Positions 9,082 through 20,754 of a stretch of DNA of 64,000 nt are shown here, in pieces. The first letter of the stretch is position 1, and each line of letters opens with the position of its first letter. The DNA is taken from the NCBI RefSeq assembly GCF_000183745.1, contig NC_014761.1:1798001-1862000 (forward strand), given 5' to 3'. This DNA is from Oceanithermus profundus DSM 14977 (GTDB lineage Bacteria; Deinococcota; Deinococci; Deinococcales; Marinithermaceae). The translations under genes and the position numbers were made by a program. The notes under the pieces are model-generated. The model was not told where the DNA came from, ran no database searches, and saw only the letters and a list, made by a program, of their open reading frames with translations.

Positions 9082-10104
9082 ATGACCCTCCCCAACCCTC
9101 AGGGCGGCTCGCTGCTCGCCCGCTACCTGACCCCCGAGGTCTGGGAACAACTCAAAGACCGCGAGACCCGCTACGGCGTGCGGCTCGAGCACGTCGTTGC
9201 CTCGGGGCTCAAGAACCCCGACAGCGCCGTGGGCGTCTACGCCGGCGACGAGGAAAGTTACACCCTCTTCGCCCCCCTCTTCGACCCGATCATCGCCGAC
9301 TACCACGGCTTCGGACCGGAAGCCCGGCACGAAAGCGACCTCGAGCCCGCCCACCTGAACGCCCCCAACCCCGACCCCGAGGGCCGCTACGTCGTCTCCA
9401 CCCGCATCCGCGTGGCCCGCAACCTCTGCTGCTTCCCCTTCGGCTCCGCGCTCACCCGGCGCGAGCGGCGCATCGTCGAGGCGACCGTGGTGCGCGCCCT
9501 CGAGGATCTTTCCGGCGAGCTGGCGGGCAGCTACCATCCGCTTTACGCGATGGACCGGGCCACCAGGGAGCGGCTGATCCAGAGTCACTTCCTCTTCAAG
9601 GAGGGCGACCGCTTCCTTAAGGCCGCGGGGCTGAACCGCGACTGGCCCGACGCCCGCGGCATCTTCCACAACCCGGACAAGACCTTCCTCGTCTGGGTGA
9701 ACGAGGAGGACCAGCTGCGCATCATCTCGATGGAGCCCGGGGCCAACCTGCAGCGCGTCTTCGCCCGGCTGACGCGGGCGCTGGCCGAGCTGGAGCGCCG
9801 CCTGACCTTTGCATTCTCCGAGCGCCTCGGCTACCTGACCAGCTGCCCCACCAACCTGGGCACCGCCATGCGCGCCAGCGTCCACGTCCGCCTGCCCGGG
9901 CTGGCGGCGGACGAAGCGCGGCTGAAGGCCCTCGCCGCAAAGCACGGCCTGCAGGTGCGCGGCACCCACGGGGAGCACTCGCAAAGCGAGGGCGCGGTCT
10001 ACGACGTTTCCAACAAGCAGCGGCTGGGGATCACCGAGGTGGAGGCCGTGCGGCGGCTGGCCGAAGGGGTGGCCGCGCTGATCGCGGCGGAGCAGCGGAC
10101 TTAA
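9082..10104 (+). CDS. Arginine kinase (ATP:guanido phosphotransferase)
   Basis: A full two-domain phosphagen kinase of 340 residues, transferring phosphate between ATP and a guanidino substrate, most probably arginine. The N-terminal helical domain carries the FDPIIADYHGF signature (67-77), absent from the single-domain protein-arginine kinase McsB. The catalytic domain has STRIRVARNL (106-115), WVNEEDQLRI (205-214), the active-site cysteine C255 in LTSCPTNLGTAMRASVHV, and GTHGEHSQSEGAVYDVSNKQ (nucleotide loop). Substrate is inferred; creatine or other guanidines are not excluded. Such kinases are common in animals and rare in bacteria. A TATACT box is at 9067-9072. A 5' fragment of a second copy is at 6770. 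Confidence 0.88.
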   Translation: MTLPNPQGGSLLARYLTPEVWEQLKDRETRYGVRLEHVVASGLKNPDSAVGVYAGDEESYTLFAPLFDPIIADYHGFGPEARHESDLEPAHLNAPNPDPEGRYVVSTRIRVARNLCCFPFGSALTRRERRIVEATVVRALEDLSGELAGSYHPLYAMDRATRERLIQSHFLFKEGDRFLKAAGLNRDWPDARGIFHNPDKTFLVWVNEEDQLRIISMEPGANLQRVFARLTRALAELERRLTFAFSERLGYLTSCPTNLGTAMRASVHVRLPGLAADEARLKALAAKHGLQVRGTHGEHSQSEGAVYDVSNKQRLGITEVEAVRRLAEGVAALIAAEQRT

Positions 10105-10122
10105 AGTACGCGCCAGCGTGGA

Positions 10123-10160
10123 CCCCGGCTCGCGCAGGCCTGCGGCCTGCTTGGCCGGGG
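10123..10160. repeat. REP-like palindrome, copy 1
   Basis: Nested stems CCCCGGC/GCCGGGG enclosing GCAGGCC/GGCCTGC, with TCGC and TTG linkers. It is followed by GATTCGA. The same skeleton occurs inverted at 10307-10338. Confidence 0.75.
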
Positions 10161-10306
10161 ATTCGAGAATTTTACGATCTTCGCTTAGAGCCTTACCGCT
10201 ATTCTTCGTACCCGAGTACGCGCAAATCTGGAAGATCAAAACGGTACTCGCGCACTCCGGACCCCTCAAAACCCCAAACGCTTTGCTACTGCTTATTAAT
10301 CGAATT

Positions 10307-10338
10307 CCCGGCCAAGGGGCGAAGCCCCGCGAGCCGGG
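10307..10338. repeat. REP-like palindrome, copy 2 (inverted)
   Basis: On the minus strand it reads CCCGGC-TCGC-GGGGC-TTC-GCCCC-TTG-GCCGGG, the same design as copy 1 with a different but still paired inner stem. The 146 bases between the copies show no gene. Confidence 0.75.
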
Positions 10339-10400
10339 ATCCACGGCGGTCGTGCCCTGTGGCCGCACGAAACCCTTTTTATTACGTAACATGACGAACG

Positions 10401-10682
10401 ATGGCCTACATTGTATACATTTTGTCCAACCGCAAACGCGGGACGTTGTACGTGGGCCTGACGCGCGACCTGCGCCGGCGTGTGTGGGAACACAAAGAAG
10501 GCTTAAGTAGTTTTACGCGCAGGTACGGCGTCCATCGCCTGGTCTACTACGAAGTTCACGAAGACGCAAACGCCGCTTTGCAGCGCGAGCAACAGCTAAA
10601 ACGCTGGCGCAGATCGTGGAAGGTGGAGCTCATCGAGCAATCGAACCCCGAGTGGGAAGACCTTTTTTCCTCGCTAGCTTAA
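10401..10682 (+). CDS. GIY-YIG domain protein
   Basis: A 93-residue protein made of a single GIY-YIG nuclease fold: YIVYILSNRKRGTLYVGLT supplies the two motif strands (as VYI and YVG), R26/R28 and H31 follow in DLRRRVWEHKEG, and a glutamate lies in the ALQREQQLKRW helix. Related small proteins (YhbQ/UPF0213 type) are often next to palindromic repeats, as here with the pair at 10123-10338. Cellular role unknown. The base composition is a little lower in GC than the neighbouring lysine genes, fitting a mobile or recently gained segment. Confidence 0.85.
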   Translation: MAYIVYILSNRKRGTLYVGLTRDLRRRVWEHKEGLSSFTRRYGVHRLVYYEVHEDANAALQREQQLKRWRRSWKVELIEQSNPEWEDLFSSLA

Positions 10683-10796
10683 TTTTCGGCGCGACCTAAT
10701 TGTTATGCTGCTTTTTGTCGCGCATCGCCTCACCCATTCCCACTCCGACAACGGCGGCTTGCACCTTTATGCAAGACCTGAGAAGATACGGAACGT

Positions 10797-11612
10797 ATGG
10801 AAGACGGGCTGATCGTCGTCAAGGTGGGGGGTTCCGAGGGCATCGACTACGCGGCGGTGGCGCGCGACGCCGCGGCGCTGTGGAAGCAGGGCCGGCGGCT
10901 CGTGCTGGTGCACGGCGGCAGCGCCGAGACCAACCGCATCGCCGAAGCGCTGGGGCACCCACCGGTCTTCCTGGAACACCCCGGCGGCCTCACCAGCCGG
11001 CTGACCGACCGCAAGACGCTCGAGATCTTCGAGATGGTCTACGCCGGCAAGATGAACAAGCTCATCGTCGAGCTCCTGCAACGCGAAGGGGTCAACGCGG
11101 TGGGGCTGTCGGGCATCGACGGCCGCGTCTTCGAGGGGCGGCGCAAGAAGGCCGTAAAGTACATCGAAAACGGCAAGCTCAAGGTGCGGCGCGACAACCT
11201 CACCGGCAGCGTGGAGAAGGTCAACACCGAGCTCCTGAACCTGCTCCTCGGCGCCGGCTACCTGCCGGTGCTCACCCCGCCCGCGATCAGCTACGAGGGC
11301 GAGGCGATGAACACCGACGGCGACACCGCCGCCGCCCAGGTGGCGGTGCAGATGCAGGCCGAGGCGCTGCTGCTGCTCTCGAACGTGCCCGGCCTCTTGC
11401 GCAACTTTCCCGACGAGTCGAGCCTGATCGCCGAGATTCCCGCGGACCGGGTGGAGGACTTCATGAACTTCGCCCAGGGGCGGATGAAGAAGAAGGTGCT
11501 GGGCGCGGCCGACGCGGTGAAGGGCGGCGTGGGCCGGGTCGTCTTCGGCGACGCCCGCGTGGAAGCGCCCATATCCAAAGCCCTCGCCGGCGCCGGCACG
11601 GTGGTGCGTTGA
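10797..11612 (+). CDS. lysZ: LysW-aminoadipate kinase LysZ
   Basis: Amino-acid kinase of the ArgB family, 271 residues, phosphorylating LysW-bound aminoadipate in the second step of the pathway. Visible: N-terminal KVGGSEG, the HGGSAETN glycine loop, SGIDGRVFEGRRKKAVKY (a LysZ-like insert), NTDGDTAA and LSNVPGLLRNFP. Clustering with lysJ and lysK favours LysZ over ArgB. A TTGCAC element at about 10762 could be its -35. The start ATG at 10797 lacks a strong ribosome-binding site. It is separated from lysY by the inserted 7 kb region. Confidence 0.9.
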   Translation: MEDGLIVVKVGGSEGIDYAAVARDAAALWKQGRRLVLVHGGSAETNRIAEALGHPPVFLEHPGGLTSRLTDRKTLEIFEMVYAGKMNKLIVELLQREGVNAVGLSGIDGRVFEGRRKKAVKYIENGKLKVRRDNLTGSVEKVNTELLNLLLGAGYLPVLTPPAISYEGEAMNTDGDTAAAQVAVQMQAEALLLLSNVPGLLRNFPDESSLIAEIPADRVEDFMNFAQGRMKKKVLGAADAVKGGVGRVVFGDARVEAPISKALAGAGTVVR

Positions 11613-11761
11613 CAAAACGCTGGTCGGGAACGTAGGCTCGGGGAGATGAAGGCCTTGAAACCGCGCAAACCGGAGGTCCGGGGGAAGCCGTAGCCGCCCG
11701 TTGGCTCACCGGTTCCCTCGGCTCGCGTATGCGGGCCGAGTTGCGTTAAGGGGGAATAAAC

Positions 11762-14678
<2,917 letters not shown>

Positions 14679-14720
14679 GCCGCTCCTCCGTTCGGCCCCA
14701 GCGGACGGCCGGGGCCGCCC

Positions 14721-15233
14721 CTACTCCAAGACCAGCGTCACCACCAGGTCGCCCGTGCGCGAGAGCGCGTCGGTGTAGCGCAGCCAGGCCAGCAGGTAGG
14801 TCTGGCCGGGCTCGACCGCATCGGGCAGCGCGCCCCGAAGGATCAAGCTCGGGGGAAAGATGGGGGCGATCTCCAGGCAGGCGATCTTCTGCGCCGCGGC
14901 GTCGGCGCCCTTCATCGTCACGCTCCAAAAGAGCGAGCAACCCGAATTCTGTTCGAGCCGGTAACCGGTGGCCACCACCAGCGGGCCGGCTTCGAACGCC
15001 TTGCTCTTCGCGCCAAGCTTGCGGCCGTTGAGCCAGTACTCGACCGTTACCGTACGGGGCCGGTCGAGCTGCAACCGGTAGGCCTCGCGGTCCCAGGGCA
15101 TCCGCGTGAGCAGGGGGAACCCCGCGATGGTGTCGTCGTCGATCAGACCCGGATCCGCCACCGGCTGCACCGTCACCTGCGCGAACGCGGCCATCAGCAG
15201 CACCAAGCCTACGCCCAGCATCCTTGCCTTCAT
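14721..15233 (-). CDS. Secreted protein of unknown function
   Basis: A 170-residue exported protein (signal MKARMLGVGLVLLMAAFA). The ATG at 15233 is preferred to one six codons upstream because of the GGAGGTGGCGG site before it. Two cysteines (SGCSLFW, KIACLEI) might form a disulphide outside the cell. It shares with its downstream neighbour a layout of signal, beta-rich core and a strand close to YRLQLDRPRTVTVEYWLNG. Function unknown. Confidence 0.75.
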   Translation of the reverse strand: MKARMLGVGLVLLMAAFAQVTVQPVADPGLIDDDTIAGFPLLTRMPWDREAYRLQLDRPRTVTVEYWLNGRKLGAKSKAFEAGPLVVATGYRLEQNSGCSLFWSVTMKGADAAAQKIACLEIAPIFPPSLILRGALPDAVEPGQTYLLAWLRYTDALSRTGDLVVTLVLE

Positions 15234-15355
15234 CCGCCACCTCCGTTCCACTCGCGAAACCCAGGGTCGAAGCAGGCAAAACCGACGGAGTGCGCGAAGC
15301 CGCCCGCCGCACGAAGTTGGGTTGGTTTTATTTTATCCCATCGCCGCGCGGTTTT

Positions 15356-15805
15356 CTACGGCTCCGGGTTCTGACGCAAGACCTCGTAGACGGCCACGCC
15401 TACGCTCACCGCCAGGTTGAGCGAGCGGACCGGCCCGGGCATGGGGATGCGCAGCGCGGGGAAGCGCGCGAGCACCGCCTGGGGCAACCCCCGGGTCTCG
15501 GGACCGAAGAGCAGGTAGTCGTCGGGGTGGAAGCGGACCTCGTAGAGCGAGCGCTCGGCCTTGGTGGAGAACGCCCAGACGCGCGCCCCCGCGGGCAACG
15601 CCTCCAGGAAGGCCGTCCAGGAGTCGTGGAGGACGTAGCGTACGTGCGGCCAGTAGTCGAGGCCGGCGCGCTTCAGGCGCGGATCCCCCCAGCGGAACCC
15701 GAAGGGCCGCACCAGGTGCAGCTCGGTGCGGGTGGCCGCCGCGGTGCGGGCGACGTTGCCCACGTTCTGCGGAATCTCGGGTTCGTAGAGCACGATGCGC
15801 GGCAC
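15356..15805 (-). CDS. trmL: tRNA (cytidine/uridine-34-2'-O)-methyltransferase TrmL
   Basis: SPOUT-class methyltransferase of 149 residues, modifying the wobble ribose of tRNA-Leu species. The trefoil-knot motifs are clear: PEIPQNVGNVART at the N-terminus, LFGPETRGLP and MPGPVRSLNLAVSVGVAVYE at the C-terminus. Length matches bacterial TrmL (about 150-160). It is a stand-alone gene facing away from the ABC-class ATPase gene. Confidence 0.9.
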   Translation of the reverse strand: MPRIVLYEPEIPQNVGNVARTAAATRTELHLVRPFGFRWGDPRLKRAGLDYWPHVRYVLHDSWTAFLEALPAGARVWAFSTKAERSLYEVRFHPDDYLLFGPETRGLPQAVLARFPALRIPMPGPVRSLNLAVSVGVAVYEVLRQNPEP

Positions 15806-15843
15806 GGGTCTATTCTCCCACGCGGCCGCCGCCCCGGGCCCGA

Positions 15844-15849
15844 TAAACT
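15844..15849 (+). promoter_or_regulatory. Leaderless-type -10 box (TAAACT)
   Basis: TAAACT six bases before the GTG at 15856, with no ribosome-binding site between. Confidence 0.6.
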
Positions 15850-15855
15850 GTTGGG

Positions 15856-17556
15856 GTGAACGACCTCGGCGCCCTCGCGCAACTCCTGGAAAGCCTCGAC
15901 GGGCACGGCTACCGCGCCTACCGTCGCATCGAGGGGGCCTGGGTCGGCCCCGGGTTTACGCTGCTGGTGGACCACGTCCAGCCCGACCCCTTCGCCACCC
16001 CCACCCGGCTCCGCGTCCGCCTGCCCCACAGCGTCCACCGCCTGCCTCCGGAGCTCTGGTCGAACCGGGCGCGCCGGACGGGCCTGCTCGACTACCTGCT
16101 GCGGGTCTTCAAACGCGCGGTCCAGAGCTGCCCGGGCGTCGGCAGCGGGCGCTCCTGCCAGTTCTTCGTTGACGCGGGGGGCGCGGAGGTGCTGGAGCGC
16201 GCCGCCGCCTGTATGGGCCCCGACTACCTGGAGCTGCGTTTCCGCGTGGGGCTGCCCGCGCGCGGGCGCACCGTCCTGGGCCAGGCCGCCGCCCGGCTGC
16301 TCACCGAGGTGCTGCCGCAGGCGCTGCAAGCGCTCCACGCGGCGCGCCTGGACCTCGCCCAGGCGCGCGCCTGGGCCGACCTGACCGAGGACCACGCCCA
16401 CCTGCAGGCCCAGCTGGAAAGCCTCGGGCTCGTGGCTTTCGTGCGCGACGGCAGCGTGCTGCCCCGGGAAAGCGGCGTCTCCAGCCGCCCGCTTTCAGGG
16501 GCGGTCCCCTTCGAGAGTCCGCCCGAGCTGCGGGTGACGCTCGCGACCCTGCACCACGGCCCCGTGACCGGCATGGGCCTGCCGGAGGGGGTCACCGTCG
16601 TCACCGGCGGCGGCTTCCACGGCAAGACGACGCTGCTGGAAGCGATCGAGCGCGGGGTCTACCCCCACGTCCCCGGCGACGGGCGCGAGTGGGTCGTCAC
16701 CCGCTCCACGACGGTCAAGCTGCGCAGCGAGGACGGCCGGGCGGTGACGGGGGTGCACCTCACCCCCTTCGTCCACGACCTGCCCTTCGGCGCTTCCACC
16801 GACTTCTTCAGCACCGCCGACGCCTCGGGGTCCACCAGTCTGGCGGCGGCGATCCAGGAGGCGCTCGAGGTGGGGGCGCGGGTGCTGCTGCTCGACGAGG
16901 ACACCTCGGCCACGAACCTGCTGGTGCGCGACGCCCGCATGCAGCGCCTCGTCCGCCGCGAAACGATCACCCCGTTGATCGACCGGGTGCGTGAGCTCCA
17001 CGAGCGCCTGGGGGTCTCGACGTTGCTCGTCACCGGCGGCGGCGGCGACTACCTGGACGTCGCCGACCGGGTGCTGCTGCTGGAAAACTACCGGGTGCGC
17101 GACGCCACCGAGGAGGCGCGCGCGCTGGTGCGGGAACTTCCAACCGGGCGCGCGGTGGGCGACCCCGCCCACCCGCTGCGGGTGCGGCCGCGGGTGCCCG
17201 AGGCGGCGTCGTTCGACCCGCGCCGGGGCGGACGGGTGAAGATCAAGGCCCAGGGCACGGAAACGCTGCTCTTCGGCCGGGAGACCCTGGACCTGCGGGG
17301 GCTCGAGCAGCTCGTCGATCCCAGCCAGACCCGCGCCATCGGCCACCTGATGGCGCGGCTCCGGGAGCTCGCCGGCGACCGCACCCTGGCGCAGCTGCTG
17401 GCCCAGCTCGAGCGCGAGCTGGACGAGCACGGCCTGCACCATCTGGATCCGGCCCCCGAACTCGCGCGGCCGCGGCGCTACGAGCTCGCCGGCACGATCA
17501 ACCGGCTGCGCAGCCTGCGCGTCCGCCCCTGGCGTTCCGAAAAAAGTTCACCTTAG
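15856..17556 (+). CDS. Predicted ATPase of the ABC class (COG3044-like)
   Basis: A 566-residue soluble protein. The Walker A-like loop is TGGGFHGKTTLLEAIERGVYP (around 256-276), and a Walker B-like strand VLLLDEDTSATN (about 349-360) follows with TLLVTGGGGDYLDVAD. There is an N-terminal 240-residue family-specific region (LESLDGHGYRAYRRIEG, VDHVQPDPFATPTRLRV). No membrane partner is adjacent, so it is not a transporter subunit. The family function is unknown. The start is a GTG with a TAAACT box and no leader. Confidence 0.8.
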   Translation: MNDLGALAQLLESLDGHGYRAYRRIEGAWVGPGFTLLVDHVQPDPFATPTRLRVRLPHSVHRLPPELWSNRARRTGLLDYLLRVFKRAVQSCPGVGSGRSCQFFVDAGGAEVLERAAACMGPDYLELRFRVGLPARGRTVLGQAAARLLTEVLPQALQALHAARLDLAQARAWADLTEDHAHLQAQLESLGLVAFVRDGSVLPRESGVSSRPLSGAVPFESPPELRVTLATLHHGPVTGMGLPEGVTVVTGGGFHGKTTLLEAIERGVYPHVPGDGREWVVTRSTTVKLRSEDGRAVTGVHLTPFVHDLPFGASTDFFSTADASGSTSLAAAIQEALEVGARVLLLDEDTSATNLLVRDARMQRLVRRETITPLIDRVRELHERLGVSTLLVTGGGGDYLDVADRVLLLENYRVRDATEEARALVRELPTGRAVGDPAHPLRVRPRVPEAASFDPRRGGRVKIKAQGTETLLFGRETLDLRGLEQLVDPSQTRAIGHLMARLRELAGDRTLAQLLAQLERELDEHGLHHLDPAPELARPRRYELAGTINRLRSLRVRPWRSEKSSP

Positions 17557-17592
17557 TAGGAACGGACCCGCCGCTCCCCCTATATTGAGGAT

Positions 17593-19212
17593 GTGGCAGC
17601 CCTACCCGCGCTGGTGCTGATCGGCGCCGTCGCCGTACTTTGGCTCGTGGTTCGGGCCTTTCGCATGCCCAAGCTCGGGCCGCTGGCGGGTACCGCCCTC
17701 GCCCTGTGGGGCACCGCCTGGGCGCTCTACTTCGCCTCGCTGCTGGGGCTGCTGAGCCGCTCCCCCAACCTGAACGTCCTGCTCTGGCTGCTCCTCTTCG
17801 CCGGCTACCTCCCCTTCGTGCTGCTGCTGCGGCGGCTGGCGCAGGGGGCCCGCCTTCCGCCGGGGCTCTACGCGTTCGCCCTCTTCCCCATCGGCTTCAC
17901 CTTCGCGGCGATCCAGCACGTCCACCCCGCCACCCACCTCTACGTGCTGCTGCTCCTGCAACTCCTGCTTCTCTACTACGGCCTGCCCGCCTGGTACGCG
18001 GTGCCGCGCGGAAGGGCGCCCGAGGCGCGGCTGCTCTGGCTGCCCACCCTCGTCTTCGTGCAGATCGGGATCACCAGCTGGGCCACCCTGCCGCCGCTCG
18101 CGAGCTCCGAGGGGATGCAGTGGGGGTTCCTGATCTGGACCGCGAGCCTGTGGCTGATCGTCGAAGGGCTGCGGCTGGAAGCCGGCGCGCGCCGCATCGA
18201 GCCCGTCCACCTGATCGTCGCGGTGACGGTCTTCATGGCGATGTGGGCGCTGGTGGTCTTGAACTGGATGGGCGCGGAGGCTCCCCAGCTCACGGCCCGC
18301 TACATCGTCGCCTTGAGCAGCCTGGCCGCCTGGGGCGGCATCCTCTCGGTGATCCTGCCGCTGCACCTGGCCAAGACCCGTTCCGAGTCCAAACTGACCC
18401 AGTGGAGCAGCATCCTCGGCGACCTCGCCCTCTTCCCCGTCACCCGGCAGCCGCCCACCCCCGAAAGCCTGGCCCGCGAACTCTTCGAGCTCTTCCGGCG
18501 CGCCTGCGAGAACGTCGTGGGCCTGCGGCTGAGCGTCTTCGACGACCTGATCGTGGGCGAGCGCACCCGCTACGGCCGCACCCTGGAGGACCGCGGCATC
18601 CAGCTCGGACGCGTCTACCTGGGGGGCTCGCGCCGCTGCGGACCCTTCTTCAAGCTGCTGGTGCGCATGGTGGGCCAGCGCCTGGGCGAGGTGATCCGTT
18701 CCCTCGACTGGCAGATCCAGGCGCACACGGATCCGCTCACCGGCCTGTTCAACCGCCGCGGCTTCGAGGTGAAGCTGCCCTATGCCCTCGAGCGCGCGCG
18801 GCGCGGGCAGCGGGCGATCACCCTGGCCATGCTCGACCTCGACCGCTTCAAGCGGGTCAACGACCGCTACGGGCACGCCGCCGGCGACGTGCTCCTGCAG
18901 GCCGTCGCGGAGCTGCTCGAGCGCAACCTGCGCGAGGACGACCTGGCCGTACGCTGGGGGGGCGAAGAGTTCCTGGTGCTGCTCACCGACAGCGACCTGC
19001 AGCAGGCGGTGCAGATCTTCGAGCGCGTCCGTGCGCGCATCGCCGAACTGCGGCTGACCGACATCCACGAACGGGTCACCGCCTCCGTCGGCCTCGCGGG
19101 GGGGCGCATCCCCCACGACAGCGCCGAGGTCTTCCGCTGGATCCTGGAGGCCGACGACGCGCTGATTCGCGCCAAGCAGGAGGGGCGCGACCGCATCGTG
19201 ACCGCGACCTAG
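17593..19212 (+). CDS. Membrane diguanylate cyclase (GGDEF)
   Basis: A 539-residue protein with seven or so N-terminal membrane helices (residues about 5-260) and a C-terminal GGDEF domain (about 375-535) making cyclic di-GMP. The active site is RWGGEEF. The RxxD inhibitory site is present as REDD in the canonical position nine residues before the GG, so product inhibition is expected. A TATATT box at 17581-17586 lies six bases before the GTG start, so the gene appears leaderless. It is one of three GGDEF proteins in the window. Confidence 0.88.
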   Translation: MAALPALVLIGAVAVLWLVVRAFRMPKLGPLAGTALALWGTAWALYFASLLGLLSRSPNLNVLLWLLLFAGYLPFVLLLRRLAQGARLPPGLYAFALFPIGFTFAAIQHVHPATHLYVLLLLQLLLLYYGLPAWYAVPRGRAPEARLLWLPTLVFVQIGITSWATLPPLASSEGMQWGFLIWTASLWLIVEGLRLEAGARRIEPVHLIVAVTVFMAMWALVVLNWMGAEAPQLTARYIVALSSLAAWGGILSVILPLHLAKTRSESKLTQWSSILGDLALFPVTRQPPTPESLARELFELFRRACENVVGLRLSVFDDLIVGERTRYGRTLEDRGIQLGRVYLGGSRRCGPFFKLLVRMVGQRLGEVIRSLDWQIQAHTDPLTGLFNRRGFEVKLPYALERARRGQRAITLAMLDLDRFKRVNDRYGHAAGDVLLQAVAELLERNLREDDLAVRWGGEEFLVLLTDSDLQQAVQIFERVRARIAELRLTDIHERVTASVGLAGGRIPHDSAEVFRWILEADDALIRAKQEGRDRIVTAT

Positions 19213-19263
19213 CCGGGGCGCGCGCCCCGGGCCGCGTTGTACGGTAGGGGTAGGAGGCCACCC

Positions 19264-20754
19264 GTGGCGTATCTGTTAGCCCTCGATCAGGGGACCACCA
19301 GTTCGCGGGCGATCGTCTTCGACCTCAGCGGTCGCATCGTCGCCCTGGCCCAGGAGCCGTTCGAGCAGCACTTTCCCCACCCCGGCTGGGTGGAGCACGA
19401 CCCGACGGAGATCTGGCACACCCAGCTGGCCACGGCCCGGGCGGCGCTGGAGCAGGCGGGCCTGACCGCCGGGGACCTGGCCGCCGTCGGCATCACCAAC
19501 CAGCGCGAGACCGTGGTGCTCTGGGAGCGCAGCAGCGGGCGCCCCGTCAGCCGCGCCATCGTCTGGCAGGACCGCCGCACCGCCGAGCTGACGGACCGCA
19601 TGAAACGCGAGGGGCTGGAGGCGCGGGTGCGGGCCAAGACCGGCCTCGTCCTCGACCCCTACTTCTCGGCGAGCAAGCTGGCCTGGCTGCTCGAGGACCC
19701 GGGGCTGCGCCGCCGCGCCGAAGCCGGCGAGCTGGCCTTCGGCACCATCGACAGCTGGCTCGTCTGGAACCTGACTGGAGGCGCGGTGCACGCCACCGAT
19801 GTTTCCAACGCGTCGCGCACCCTGCTCTTCGACATCCACGCCGGCCGCTGGGACGACGAGCTGCTCGAGCTCTTCCGGGTGCCGCGCGCCGTCCTGCCCG
19901 AGGTGCGCCCCTCGGTGGGCGACTTCGGGGTCGCCGACCCCCAGTGGCTGGGCGGGCCCGTGCCGATCCACGGGGTGCTCGGCGACCAGCAGGCCGCGCT
20001 CTTCGGCCAGGCCTGCTTCGAGGCTGGGATGGCCAAGAACACCTACGGCACCGGCGCCTTCCTGGTGATGAACACCGGGACCGAGCCGCTCCAGGGGGAC
20101 GGCGTCCTCACCACCGTGGCCTGGCGGGTTCGCGACGAGCCCCTGCGCTACGCGCTCGAGGGCTCGATCTTCGTCGCCGGCGCGGCGGTGCAGTGGCTGC
20201 GCGACGGGCTGGGCCTGATCAAGGAGAGCCACGAGATCGAGGCGCTGGCGGCCAGCGTGGCCAGCAGCGAGGGCGTCTACTTCGTGCCCGCGCTCACGGG
20301 GCTGGGCAGCCCCTATTGGGACCCCCACGCCCGCGGCCTGCTCGTGGGGCTGACCCGGGGCAGCGGCCGCGCCCACATCGCCCGGGCCACCCTCGAGGCC
20401 ATCGCCCTGCAGGTCTACGACGCGGTGCACGCGATGGAGACCGCCGGGGTGCACCTGGCCGCCCTGCGCGCCGACGGCGGGGCCGCGGCCAACGACCTGC
20501 TCCTGCAGATCCAGGCCGACCTGCTGGGCCGGACGGTCGAGCGCCCGCGCGTCACCGAGACCACGGCGCTGGGCGCCGCCATGGCCGCCGCCGTGGGGGC
20601 CGACCTGGCGGACCTGCCCACGCTGGCGCGCGCCTGGCAGCCGGACCGGCGCTTTGAACCCGCGGGCGATCCGGAGGCACGCGCCCGCTTGATCGCGGGC
20701 TGGCACGAAGCCGTAGCACGCGCCCGAGGCTGGGCGGAAGGAGCTGGAGCATGA
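19264..20754 (+). CDS. glpK: Glycerol kinase
   Basis: FGGY-family kinase of 496 residues, making glycerol 3-phosphate. [13 protein letters not shown] at the N-terminus, ITNQRET, WQDRR, GILGDQQAA-like [24 protein letters not shown] and [16 protein letters not shown] are all as expected. The GTG at 19264 is preceded by TAGGAGGCCACCC. Its stop overlaps the glpD start (ATGA). No glpF or regulator is adjacent. Confidence 0.95.
   Translation: MAYLLALDQGTTSSRAIVFDLSGRIVALAQEPFEQHFPHPGWVEHDPTEIWHTQLATARAALEQAGLTAGDLAAVGITNQRETVVLWERSSGRPVSRAIVWQDRRTAELTDRMKREGLEARVRAKTGLVLDPYFSASKLAWLLEDPGLRRRAEAGELAFGTIDSWLVWNLTGGAVHATDVSNASRTLLFDIHAGRWDDELLELFRVPRAVLPEVRPSVGDFGVADPQWLGGPVPIHGVLGDQQAALFGQACFEAGMAKNTYGTGAFLVMNTGTEPLQGDGVLTTVAWRVRDEPLRYALEGSIFVAGAAVQWLRDGLGLIKESHEIEALAASVASSEGVYFVPALTGLGSPYWDPHARGLLVGLTRGSGRAHIARATLEAIALQVYDAVHAMETAGVHLAALRADGGAAANDLLLQIQADLLGRTVERPRVTETTALGAAMAAAVGADLADLPTLARAWQPDRRFEPAGDPEARARLIAGWHEAVARARGWAEGAGA

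Noticed and set aside
7000-9100. Group II intron or retron
   Set aside because: No maturase or HNH domain after the RT, no domain V/VI-like structure at the ends seen by eye, and the gene is not inserted cleanly in another gene. No retron msr-msd repeat pattern was found.
7000-9200. Diversity-generating retroelement: RT near a duplicated gene end
   Set aside because: The duplicated amrA end differs by many kinds of change, not only at adenines, the RT is far longer than DGR RTs and lacks their motif B word, and no accessory Avd gene is present.
10118-10400. Insertion sequence with terminal inverted repeats
   Set aside because: The two inverted palindromes are only about 220 bases apart with no transposase between them; a REP-type pair explains them better.
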